Of a stretch of 64,000 bases of DNA, positions 17,683 through 25,278 are shown in pieces (positions within the stretch are counted from its first letter, which is position 1; each line of letters starts with the position of its first letter). Below the pieces are notes generated by a model that had not been told where the DNA came from, did no database searches, and worked only from the letters and a program-made list of their open reading frames with translations. The position numbers and the translations under genes were made by a program. This stretch comes from a candidate division KSB3 bacterium (GTDB taxonomy: Bacteria; Moduliflexota; Moduliflexia; Moduliflexales; Moduliflexaceae): assembly GCA_002748425.1 (NCBI GenBank), contig PDSJ01000026.1, positions 1-64,000 on the forward strand, read 5' to 3'.

Positions 17683-17705
17683 GGGGGAATGAACATCATT
17701 CCCCC
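17683..17705 (+). terminator. Perfect 10-bp hairpin between lsrB and lsrK
   Basis: GGGGGAATGA (17683-17692) and TCATTCCCCC (17696-17705) pair perfectly around a three-base loop. It begins 32 bases after lsrB and ends 16 bases before the chosen lsrK start. There is no U-tract. It could stabilise the lsrB message and lower expression of the kinase. Confidence 0.75.
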
Positions 17706-17721
17706 TCTGCTTATAATGATT

Positions 17722-19284
17722 ATGAGATATGTGATGGCTCTTGACGCAGGGACTGGAAGCGGACGTTGCGTCATTTTTGACGAGCACGGAAAGCAGGTCG
17801 CGGTCTCGCAGCAGGAATGGACTCATAAGTCAGATCCGCGTTTTCCCGGCTCAATGGAATTCGAGGTCGATACAAACTGGAAGATCCTTTCATCATGTAT
17901 TCGTGAGACCCTGCATTCAGCAGGTATTGCTGCAGAGGAAATCGTCGGAATCAGTGCAACCAGCATGCGCGAGGGAATCGTGCTGTATGATGCTGCGGGG
18001 AAAGAGATCTGGGCCTGTGCGAACGTTGATTCCCGGGCAGCGCAGGAAGTGATCGAATTGACCCATCGTGAAGAAGGACTGGAAGAGCGCATTTATACAC
18101 TCTCTGGCCAGACCTTCTCGCTGGGAGCAATTCCCAGACTGCTCTGGGTCAAAAAACACCTTCCCGAAGTCTACGACAAGACACGCACAGTCAACATGTT
18201 AAGCGATTGGGTGCTGTACAAACTCAGCGGAGAGCGTGTCGCTGATCCCTCAAACGGCTGCACAACAGGGTTGTTCGACCTGCATACCCGGCAATGGAAA
18301 CCTGAGATTGCGCGCTGGTGCGCTTTGCGGGACGATATCTTTCCACCTGTCTATGAATCCGGGACAGTCATCGGGAACGTCCATCCGGCTGCTGCCGAAG
18401 AGACCGGCCTGCATCCGGGAACGCCGGTCATTATCAGCGGCGGCGACGCACAATTGGGTTCAGTGGGAGTCAATGCCGTGCGTCCCGGGCAATGCTGTGT
18501 GTTCGGCGGGAGTTTTTGGCAGCAGGAAGTCAATATGGACGCAGTCCAGGTCGATCCGCACGCCCGAATCCGTGTGAACTGCCACAGCGTTCCAAACCTT
18601 TGGCAGATGGAGGGGATCTCCTTCTTCCCAGGGCTGGTCGCGCGATGGTTTCGAGATACATTCTGTCAAGCAGAATTACGCATGGCAGATGCAACCGGCA
18701 TCGATGCCTACACACTGCTCGAGCGGCAAAGCGCACAGGTTCCTGCCGGAGCGTACGGCATTGTCTGCACTTTTTCGGATGTCATGAATTATATTCGCTG
18801 GAAACATGCAGCGCCCTCGTTCATCAACCTTGACATTTCATCTCCTGAAAAATCTGGAAAAGCCGCTCTGTTTCGGGCGATCCAAGAAAATGCGGCTTAT
18901 GTGTCGTATGGAAACCTTCAAGCGATTGCCTCCAATACCGGAGCGTTCCCTGATGAAGTGATTTTTGCCGGCGGCGCATCAAAAGGCAGCCTGTGGTGCC
19001 AGATTGTCACGGATGTGTTCGGAGTTCCCGTCAAGGTTCCAGAGGTCAGAGAAGCGAGTGCTCTTGGTTCAGCGCTCTGTGCGGCTGTCGGAGCCGGGAT
19101 ATTTTCGTCTATCGAGGAGGCCTCCCAAAACGCCGTCAGATGGGAACAATTCTACGAGCCCAATCTCAACGATCACCACGTATATCAGGAAGAGTTCGAA
19201 CGCTGGCATGCTGTGTATAAACAACACATGGAACTCGTCAATGCGAAGGTCACGACTCCCATGTGGAGCGCTCCGGGCGTCTAA
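17722..19284 (+). CDS. lsrK: Autoinducer-2 kinase LsrK
   Basis: This FGGY-family kinase of 520 residues phosphorylates AI-2 (DPD) in the cytoplasm, trapping it and making the LsrR inducer. The family N-terminus is MALDAGTGSGRCVIFD, and LsrK-like stretches include SMREGIVLYDAAGKEIWACA, SDWVLYKLSGERVADPSNG, GGDAQLGSVG and RWFRDTFC, ending AGGASKGSLW near the nucleotide site. A longer frame starts at 17689 inside a hairpin, so I place the start at 17722 by comparison with LsrK. No good ribosome binding site is visible, which may mean low or coupled translation. Confidence 0.92.
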   Translation: MRYVMALDAGTGSGRCVIFDEHGKQVAVSQQEWTHKSDPRFPGSMEFEVDTNWKILSSCIRETLHSAGIAAEEIVGISATSMREGIVLYDAAGKEIWACANVDSRAAQEVIELTHREEGLEERIYTLSGQTFSLGAIPRLLWVKKHLPEVYDKTRTVNMLSDWVLYKLSGERVADPSNGCTTGLFDLHTRQWKPEIARWCALRDDIFPPVYESGTVIGNVHPAAAEETGLHPGTPVIISGGDAQLGSVGVNAVRPGQCCVFGGSFWQQEVNMDAVQVDPHARIRVNCHSVPNLWQMEGISFFPGLVARWFRDTFCQAELRMADATGIDAYTLLERQSAQVPAGAYGIVCTFSDVMNYIRWKHAAPSFINLDISSPEKSGKAALFRAIQENAAYVSYGNLQAIASNTGAFPDEVIFAGGASKGSLWCQIVTDVFGVPVKVPEVREASALGSALCAAVGAGIFSSIEEASQNAVRWEQFYEPNLNDHHVYQEEFERWHAVYKQHMELVNAKVTTPMWSAPGV

Positions 19285-19392
19285 GCAGCCCGGAACGTCG
19301 CAGACAGGCTCTAAAAAATCACATTATTCTCGTGTTCTCTCTGCTGCTGGCTCCCAGGAGCACGCGATGACTCATGAGAGGAGGAAAACTCG

Positions 19393-19734
19393 ATGCTGAA
19401 AATGAATGAAAATGAATTCGAATATCGCTTTGGAAACTCCGGCCCGAAATATCTGCTGCGCGGGCCTCGAGTCGATTTTGGACTTGTCGTTTTACAACCG
19501 GGCGAAGATTTCAAACGCCACTATCATAATGCTGTTGAAGAAAATTTCTTTGTTCTTGAGGGAGAAGTCGATATTGATGTTGCCGGGACCGATATGCACG
19601 CTGTTGAGGGGGATTTGATTCATACTGAACCGCCTGAACCGCATTATTTAGTGAATAACGGGACCGTCCCGTGTAAAATGGTGTTTGTCAAAGCGCCCTA
19701 CGACCCACAAGACAAAGTTGATGTTGAAGACTAA
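19393..19734 (+). CDS. Small cupin protein in the lsr cassette, possible LsrG substitute
   Basis: This 113-residue single-domain cupin has a complete motif 1 (His43, His45, Glu50 and Gly57, with HYHNAVEEN between them) and a motif 2 with His84 and Asn88, so it should bind a metal ion. It sits between lsrK and lsrF with strong ribosome binding sites before both it (GAGAGGAGG) and lsrF. In E. coli this part of the operon holds lsrG, which isomerises phospho-AI-2 before LsrF acts. No lsrG homologue is seen here. Cupins often catalyse isomerisation of sugars and ketones, so replacement of LsrG is a reasonable hypothesis, not shown by the sequence. Confidence 0.85.
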   Translation: MLKMNENEFEYRFGNSGPKYLLRGPRVDFGLVVLQPGEDFKRHYHNAVEENFFVLEGEVDIDVAGTDMHAVEGDLIHTEPPEPHYLVNNGTVPCKMVFVKAPYDPQDKVDVED

Positions 19735-19749
19735 GGAGGAGCTAAGGAT

Positions 19750-20640
19750 ATGGCTGATTTAGATGGTCTTAAGGAAGGAAAAGATTTTGGCAGGAATATT
19801 CCGGTCAAATCGGAAAAATTTTTCTTAAAAGGATCTCATTCACTGGACTGGGGCATGCAAAATCGTTTAGCCCGAATTTTTCATCCTGCATCCGGGCGAA
19901 CCGTCATGCTGGCATTCGATCACGGCTATTTTCAGGGACCAGCAACGGGCCTGGAACGGATCGATCTCACGATTATGCCTCTGGTGCCGCATACCGATGT
20001 GCTTATGTGTACTCGCGGCATATTACGCAGCAGCATTCCGGCAGCGACCAACAAAGCTGTTGTCCTGCGGTGCAGCGGCGGACAGAGCATTTTAAAGGAA
20101 CTGTCGAATGAGCTTGTGGCTGTTGATCTTGAAGATGCTGTGCGCATTAATGCAGCGGCAATGGCGACCCAGGTCTATATCGGCGGGGAATATGAACATC
20201 AATCGATCGGCAATCTGGTCAAGTTGATTGATGCTGGTTATAAAGCGGGAATTCCTGTGATGGGAGTGACCGGTGTGGGCAAAGATATGGCGCGCGATGC
20301 GCGTTACTTTGGCCTGGCGACTCGAATTGCTGCTGAGTTAGGGGCGAACTTTGTCAAAACCTATTTTGTCGAGGAAGGCTTTGAAAACGTGGTAAATGGC
20401 TGTCCGGTTCCCATTGTAATTGCTGGCGGCAAAAAAATTCCTGAACTCGACGCCCTCACAATGGCGTACAAAGCCGTCGATCAGGGCGCTGCCGGGGTGG
20501 ATATGGGCAGAAATATCTTCCAGTCCGACGATCCGGTCGCAATGATTCAAGCAGTGCGAGCGGTCGTGCATGACAGTGAATCACCGGAAAAAGCGTACGA
20601 TCTCTATAACACGTTAAAGCACAACGCGTCGAACGCATAA
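19750..20640 (+). CDS. lsrF: Phospho-AI-2 thiolase LsrF
   Basis: This 296-residue protein shares with E. coli LsrF the MADLD start, [41 protein letters not shown] and [18 protein letters not shown] endings. It has the class I aldolase fold, and Lys203 in FVKTYF matches the catalytic lysine of the E. coli enzyme in number and context. LsrF uses coenzyme A to split the isomerised phospho-AI-2 into dihydroxyacetone phosphate and acetyl-CoA. It is the last gene of the cassette and is preceded by AAGGAGGAG. Confidence 0.95.
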   Translation: MADLDGLKEGKDFGRNIPVKSEKFFLKGSHSLDWGMQNRLARIFHPASGRTVMLAFDHGYFQGPATGLERIDLTIMPLVPHTDVLMCTRGILRSSIPAATNKAVVLRCSGGQSILKELSNELVAVDLEDAVRINAAAMATQVYIGGEYEHQSIGNLVKLIDAGYKAGIPVMGVTGVGKDMARDARYFGLATRIAAELGANFVKTYFVEEGFENVVNGCPVPIVIAGGKKIPELDALTMAYKAVDQGAAGVDMGRNIFQSDDPVAMIQAVRAVVHDSESPEKAYDLYNTLKHNASNA

Positions 20641-20648
20641 AGACGTTC

Positions 20649-20703
20649 TTTCAAGCTCATTCCCAGCGACTGCTTCCTGTGCCCCCGGGGGATGAGCTTG
20701 AAA
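20649..20703. terminator. Bidirectional terminator hairpin between convergent lsrF and lipoyl gene
   Basis: TTTCAAGCTCAT (20649-20660) pairs perfectly with ATGAGCTTGAAA (20692-20703), extended by CCC/GGG pairing inside. It fills the gap between the two convergent operons and could end transcription from both sides. The U-tract is only three or four bases long. Confidence 0.75.
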
Positions 20704-20710
20704 CTTAGCG

Positions 20711-20971
20711 CTACTCTTCAAGAGGCTCGTCAGGACTTGTTGTCATAAGCGCAATCGTTTCTCCGACTTTTACCTCAGCATCGACCTGATGAAGAATCTT
20801 TCGTACGTAGCCGGAAAAGAAGGCTTCAACTTCCAGCGTAGCTTTATCAGACTCGACTTCGAGAAGCACGTCGCCTTTTTCGACCTTGTCCCCAACATTT
20901 TTCGTCCAGGCAACAATCGTGCCTTCTTCCATGGTCTCGCCAAGTAACGGCATAATCACGTGCTTTGTCAT
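20711..20971 (-). CDS. Free-standing lipoyl-domain protein
   Basis: This 86-residue protein consists of a single biotin/lipoyl domain. The lipoylation site is Lys43 in EVESDKATLEVE, and flanking MPLLGETMEEG and GDVLLEVE fit the E2 lipoyl domain. There is no linker, peripheral-subunit-binding or acyltransferase domain. It lies 18 bases after the E1 beta gene in the same direction, so it probably accepts the acyl group made by that E1. With no E2 or E3 in this cluster, the acyl group must be passed on by an enzyme encoded elsewhere or by an unusual route. Confidence 0.9.
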   Translation of the reverse strand: MTKHVIMPLLGETMEEGTIVAWTKNVGDKVEKGDVLLEVESDKATLEVEAFFSGYVRKILHQVDAEVKVGETIALMTTSPDEPLEE

Positions 20972-20988
20972 GTTTTCTCCTCTCTGTA

Positions 20989-21963
20989 TCAGGCAGCCAT
21001 TGCTGTCAAGGCTTCTTTGATTTCATCGATCGACGGGACGGAAAACTCTTCCAGTTTGGGAGAACACGCCATAATAGTATCTTTTCCGGCCAGACGAACG
21101 ACATGTTTCAGATCAGGGACGAGCTCGTAAGATTTTGCAAAGAGTTCTGCACTCATGCCGGCAGTTTTGTTGGATTCGGTGACGATCAGCACATTGCGGG
21201 TTTTTTCCAGCGAAGTTTTGATGGCTGCGTCATCCAGAGGGCGTAAACTGCGCAAATCCAGCACCTCGACGGAAAGTCCCTGCCGTTCTTCCACGTCTTC
21301 AGCCGCTTTCAGGCAATAATGCAGCATCTTGGAATAGGTCAGGATGGTCAGATCTGTTCCTTCGCGTTTAATATCCGCCTTCCCGATTTCAACTGTATAA
21401 TCCTCTTCGGGAACCTCGCCTTTGAGGGTGTATAAGCCTTTATGCTCGATCACCATGACAGGATTTTCATCTTTCACAGCGGCTTTTATCAAGCCTTTTG
21501 CATCGTAAGGAGTCGCGGGCATCAGCACTTTGAGTCCGGGAATGTGCGCGTACCAGCTTTCCAGGCTCTGAGAATGCTGTGCGGCAGCCGAACGCCCAGT
21601 CCCCTGCTGCGTTCTGATGACCAGCGGGACATTCACATTGCCGCCGGTCATAAAATGAAACTTGGCGGCCTGGTTGATGATCTGATCCGAGGCCAGGGTC
21701 GAAAAATCAATGTACATCACTTCTACAATCGGCCTCAACCCGATCAGCGCGGCTCCAACGCCTGCCCCGACGATCAGCGCCTCAGACATCGGCGCATCGA
21801 TGATTCTGCGCTCTCCAAAAAGTTCGAGCAGTCCGCGCGAGACTTTATACGCACCGCCATACACGGCAATATCTTCGCCGAGCATGAACACGCGCTCATC
21901 AGCTTCCATCTCTTGCCTGATCCCTTCTCCCAATGCTTCCCGATAGCTCAATATCCGGCTCAT
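20989..21963 (-). CDS. Acetoin/pyruvate dehydrogenase-type E1 beta subunit
   Basis: This 324-residue transketolase-like protein has the E1 beta blocks GEDIAVYGGAYKVSRGLLE, FMTGGNVNVPLVIRTQQGTG and VLDLRSLRPLDD, ending in a normal transketolase C-terminal domain. With the alpha subunit it forms the thiamine-diphosphate enzyme that decarboxylates a 2-oxo acid or cleaves an acetoin-like ketone and loads an acyl group on a lipoyl arm. Its start codon overlaps the alpha-subunit stop by four bases, so the two are translationally coupled. Similarity to acetoin dehydrogenase AcoB is strong, but pyruvate or branched-chain types cannot be excluded. Confidence 0.9.
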   Translation of the reverse strand: MSRILSYREALGEGIRQEMEADERVFMLGEDIAVYGGAYKVSRGLLELFGERRIIDAPMSEALIVGAGVGAALIGLRPIVEVMYIDFSTLASDQIINQAAKFHFMTGGNVNVPLVIRTQQGTGRSAAAQHSQSLESWYAHIPGLKVLMPATPYDAKGLIKAAVKDENPVMVIEHKGLYTLKGEVPEEDYTVEIGKADIKREGTDLTILTYSKMLHYCLKAAEDVEERQGLSVEVLDLRSLRPLDDAAIKTSLEKTRNVLIVTESNKTAGMSAELFAKSYELVPDLKHVVRLAGKDTIMACSPKLEEFSVPSIDEIKEALTAMAA

Positions 21964-22934
21964 GCTTCCTCCTCTTCCACATAGATATCCGAGAAAATTT
22001 CCGATAACTCCGGATAAGCGCTTCGATCGGCATATTCAACTGCTTTTTCCAGAATATGTTCTATTTCCGCGTCCATCGCGTCAACATCCTGCTGCGTGAT
22101 TGTCCCGTTTTCAATCAATTTCTTTGTATAGCTCAGGATAGGGTCGCGCTGCTTCCACTCGCGTTCTTCTTCTTTGGTCCGATACGGAGCCGGATCACTC
22201 CGGGAATGGCCGTAATATCTGTACGTCTGACTCTCCAGAAGATAAGGCCCCTTAGCCTGGCGGGCATGCTCTACGGCGCGCCCGGCGGCTTCGGCAACAG
22301 CTTCGACATCCATCCCGTCAACCTGCTCGCCCGGCATATCATACGCAGCGGCCCGGCTGGAAAGATCCTGAACAGCTGAGGCGCGCGTCAGGGCTGTCGA
22401 AAGCGCATATTTATTATTTTCGATAACATACACAATCGGCAATTGCTGGACAGCGGCAAAATTCAAGGATTCATGGAATGCTCCCTCCAGCGAGGCCCCT
22501 TCACCAAAAAAACACATCACAATATGGTCTGACTGCCGGTATTTCAATCCCAGGGCAGCTCCAGTGGCAATCGGGATGCCGGCGCCGACAATACCATTTG
22601 CCCCAAGATTCCCAAGCTTCATATCGGCAATATGCATCGAGCCTCCTTTGCCTTTGCAATAGCCGTCAACCCGCCCGAACATCTCAGCCATCATTTTATC
22701 AATATCTGCTCCCAGCGCGATCATGTGACCGTGTCCGCGATGATGGCTTTGAATATAATCGCCTTCCGTCAGAGCGGAAATCATGCCGACAGACGTCGCC
22801 TCCTGGCCGATGGACAGATGAAACATCGTTCCTGCCAATTTCCCATAGGCAAAGGCTTCAGAGATTTTCAACTCAAACCCCCGGATCAGCATCATGCTCT
22901 GCAAAAGCGATCTTTCCGTGTTCAAATGTTTCAT
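21960..22934 (-). CDS. Acetoin/pyruvate dehydrogenase-type E1 alpha subunit
   Basis: This 324-residue thiamine-diphosphate-binding subunit has GKGGSMHIADMKLGNLGANG, then GEGASLEGAFHESLNFA in the position of the thiamine motif (the usual GDG is GEG) and IENNKYALST. The SHHRGHGHMIALGAD and YYGHSRSDPAPYR segments are most like AcoA, the acetoin-cleaving type. The gene starts nine bases after the FGGY kinase stop, so kinase, E1 alpha, E1 beta and lipoyl protein look like one operon. A kinase upstream suggests that the E1 substrate is phosphorylated. Confidence 0.9.
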   Translation of the reverse strand: MKHLNTERSLLQSMMLIRGFELKISEAFAYGKLAGTMFHLSIGQEATSVGMISALTEGDYIQSHHRGHGHMIALGADIDKMMAEMFGRVDGYCKGKGGSMHIADMKLGNLGANGIVGAGIPIATGAALGLKYRQSDHIVMCFFGEGASLEGAFHESLNFAAVQQLPIVYVIENNKYALSTALTRASAVQDLSSRAAAYDMPGEQVDGMDVEAVAEAAGRAVEHARQAKGPYLLESQTYRYYGHSRSDPAPYRTKEEEREWKQRDPILSYTKKLIENGTITQQDVDAMDAEIEHILEKAVEYADRSAYPELSEIFSDIYVEEEEA

Positions 22935-22943
22935 GCGTCTCCT

Positions 22944-24491
22944 TTAGCTCTCTTCTAAATATTGAACAGTCTTCTTTGACTCATCCTTTAACTGTTCATA
23001 CGTTGCAACGTATTGATCAACGTAAAACTTGTACTCTTCGTGACGGCGCATATCCGGTTCGACAACGCTGTCGACCCTGACCATCTGAGCGGCTGCCGCA
23101 GGGATGGAAGGATAAAATCCGGCCCCAACCGTTGCAAGAACCGCAGCCCCCAGAGAGACCGCCTGCTGCTCTGTTGGAATCGTAATCCGTTTTCCCGTCA
23201 CATCTGCATGAATCTGCATCCAGACATTGCTTTGAGTCGCGCCTCCGCAGGCGACCAGTTCGTCGATCGAGACACCGTGAGCTTCCATCCTTTTCAGGAT
23301 AATCTCGGTTCCATAGGCCACAGCTTCCATGATTGCCCTGAAAAGATGAGCCGGACTATGGCGCAGGGTCAAGCCACGGATGACTCCGCGTGATGTGGGA
23401 TCGACCCAGGGAGTACGATTTCCCTGCCAGTGTTCCAGCACGACGAGACCTTCGGCCCCGGGCGGCACAGCCTGGGCCGCCTCACAAAGCACATCATACA
23501 CATCCATGCTCCTGCGCTCGGCGTCCTGCTGAATGGCAGTATTGACAAAATTATCTTTAAACCACTTGAGCACAGAGCCTGTTGAAATTTGTCCGGCTTC
23601 AACCACATGATATCCAGGGAGCACAGCATCAGGAAAGGTTCCAAAAATACCAGAAGCATGAAATTCCTTATCCACCAGACCGATATGCAAATGGGATGAG
23701 CCTGTGATGAGTGTCAGCGTTCCAGGCGTTAAGGCGTTGACGCCGATGACACCGACATAGGCATCAGCTCCGCCTCCTGCGACCGGGATTCCAGCCTTCA
23801 GACCTGTTCGGTCAGCTATTTCGCGACATAATCCACCGGCTGCTTCGCCAAGACGCACAATCTTTGACGGGAGTTTAGTAAAAATGTCGCCCAAACCTAT
23901 CGTTTCATAAAGCTTCCTTGGAAACCCTTCCCTAGAGTCATAAAACCACCTGATACTTGTTGTATTGATATTAGCTGTAATTTCCCCGGTGAGCGTATAC
24001 AACAGCCAGTCGCTATGTTCAAAAATGGTATGCGCGCGCTCATAAATCTCCGGTTCGTGCCGTTTGACCCACAAGACCTTGCAGGGAAACCACTCAGCAG
24101 AAACATTTCCGTAACCGACATACTTCAATGCCGGATCATTAGTCGCAGCGATCTCCTCGGCCTCTTTATGAGCTCGAACATCCATCCAGATAATTGCATC
24201 TCGGAGAGGCACCCCATCGCGATCCAGGAAGACCACTGTGCAGCTGGTTCCGTCAAGACCAATTCCCTCAATAGATTCAGGATGAACTCCACTTGCAGCG
24301 ATTGCATTATTCATGGCGTCCACAAGCGCATATTCCCATTGCCGGATCGATTGTTCCGCCCAGCCCGGATGTGTATGGATGTTCCGATTTGGGCTGCTGC
24401 CGACCCCCATGCACACTCCCTGTTCATCAAAAACCACCACCCGGATGCTTTCAGTCCCGGCATCTATGCCTAAAACATATCGTGATGACAT
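22944..24491 (-). CDS. FGGY-family carbohydrate kinase (pentulose-kinase-like)
   Basis: This 515-residue protein has the FGGY signatures: YVLGIDAGTESIRVVVFDEQ at the start, GIGLDGTSCTVVFLD, and a C-terminal ACGGATQSNVWMQIHADVTG. It phosphorylates a sugar, most likely a ketose or deoxyketose, in the cytoplasm. It is not a second LsrK: the LsrK-specific stretches are absent. The start at 24491 is supported by GGGGGAATGGT; the longer frame to 24521 has no site. It is the first gene of the operon with E1 alpha/beta and the lipoyl protein. Its start overlaps the end of a small upstream reading frame. Confidence 0.9.
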   Translation of the reverse strand: MSSRYVLGIDAGTESIRVVVFDEQGVCMGVGSSPNRNIHTHPGWAEQSIRQWEYALVDAMNNAIAASGVHPESIEGIGLDGTSCTVVFLDRDGVPLRDAIIWMDVRAHKEAEEIAATNDPALKYVGYGNVSAEWFPCKVLWVKRHEPEIYERAHTIFEHSDWLLYTLTGEITANINTTSIRWFYDSREGFPRKLYETIGLGDIFTKLPSKIVRLGEAAGGLCREIADRTGLKAGIPVAGGGADAYVGVIGVNALTPGTLTLITGSSHLHIGLVDKEFHASGIFGTFPDAVLPGYHVVEAGQISTGSVLKWFKDNFVNTAIQQDAERRSMDVYDVLCEAAQAVPPGAEGLVVLEHWQGNRTPWVDPTSRGVIRGLTLRHSPAHLFRAIMEAVAYGTEIILKRMEAHGVSIDELVACGGATQSNVWMQIHADVTGKRITIPTEQQAVSLGAAVLATVGAGFYPSIPAAAAQMVRVDSVVEPDMRRHEEYKFYVDQYVATYEQLKDESKKTVQYLEES

Positions 24492-24639
24492 ACCATTCCC
24501 CCTGTTCCCGATCATTGACAAGCGCAGATAACCCAGCTCTTACACCCTCCGAAGACAGGTTCAACACAAGCTCATTTAATTCGCAGGCATCCTGAAAATA
24601 CTGCATTCCATGCAGCATTTTGTCAATTCTTTTCTTCAT
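24451..24639 (-). CDS. Small ORF (62 aa) coupled to the transglycosylase remnant
   Basis: The ATG at 24639 overlaps the end of the upstream frame, with AAGGGAGAAGG just before it. The protein is MKKRIDKMLHGMQYFQDACE to start, rich in leucine and glutamate. Its last 14 codons run across the start of the FGGY kinase in another frame, which looks like a gene truncated by a rearrangement. I do not recognise it. Its place after a transglycosylase-like effector fragment could fit a former immunity gene, but that is speculation. Confidence 0.4.
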   Translation of the reverse strand: MKKRIDKMLHGMQYFQDACELNELVLNLSSEGVRAGLSALVNDREQGEWYVITICFRHRCRD

Positions 24640-25147
24640 GTCCTTCTCCCTTAAAAGAACAAAATAAGTTATTAAATTCAAGAACCCCTGAAAAAAGACA
24701 TGAAAATAGACGGCGCAAATCAGGATCATGAATTTCTCTGATTGCTTGAATAAAGTGCCATATCAATACTGATTTTTTGAGTGCTGTTCTCGAAAATCCT
24801 GAATCTCGCCAGTAATCGCTTCTGACATTCATAGGCAAGATGCTGTTATTTTTATCAAAGACTTCCATGAGCTTATCATAATATCCATGAGTGCTTTCCA
24901 TATACATGATGGCTCTGATCAAATTGGATTCAAGCCCTTGTTGTAAGGCTTCTGATTCAATAATATCTTTGACAGGAATATTATGCACAATGCTCTGCTT
25001 TCTCGTGACTTTTACGTCAACGGTACTGGTTTCCCCTTTCTTTACATGAAAAGTGCGTTGAAACTCATCGCCTAAAGGTTTCGGACCGAGTTGTGACTGG
25101 AGATCAGGTGGACTATACTGATTTTTCTGATGGCGAGGAAGAAGAAG
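24623..25147 (-). pseudogene. Lytic-transglycosylase-like remnant
   Basis: The open frame runs from a stop at 25150 without an ATG: LGPKPLGDEFQR, then IIESEALQQGLESNLIRAIM and YMESTHGYYDKLMEVFD, which resembles the catalytic-glutamate region of SLT-type transglycosylases (Glu in YMESTHG). A WRDSGFSRTALK block follows. After that the similarity ends and the frame drifts to a stop at 24623. The N-terminus, a signal peptide and the later SLT motifs are missing. It is probably the 3' relic of a larger, perhaps effector-type, protein. Confidence 0.5.
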
Positions 25148-25210
25148 TCAAATATGCAACGTGGGATGAGATGAACTTCTATAAGACTACCCATTTGGCC
25201 AATATGCTGA

Positions 25211-25260
25211 AGGGGCAGGGGAACGATCGATGCTGCCCCTGCCTGCAATGGGAGGGGCAG
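25211..25260 (-). repeat. Three alternating 8-base repeats forming exclusive hairpins
   Basis: AGGGGCAG (25211-25218), CTGCCCCT (25233-25240) and AGGGGCAG (25253-25260) alternate, so the middle copy can pair with either neighbour. They follow the stop of the binding-protein gene at 25279 by 18 bases on its transcript. This could be a terminator or stabiliser, or a terminator/antiterminator-like switch. No U-tract follows. Confidence 0.55.
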
Positions 25261-25278
25261 ATGCGAACAGGGCGCTGC

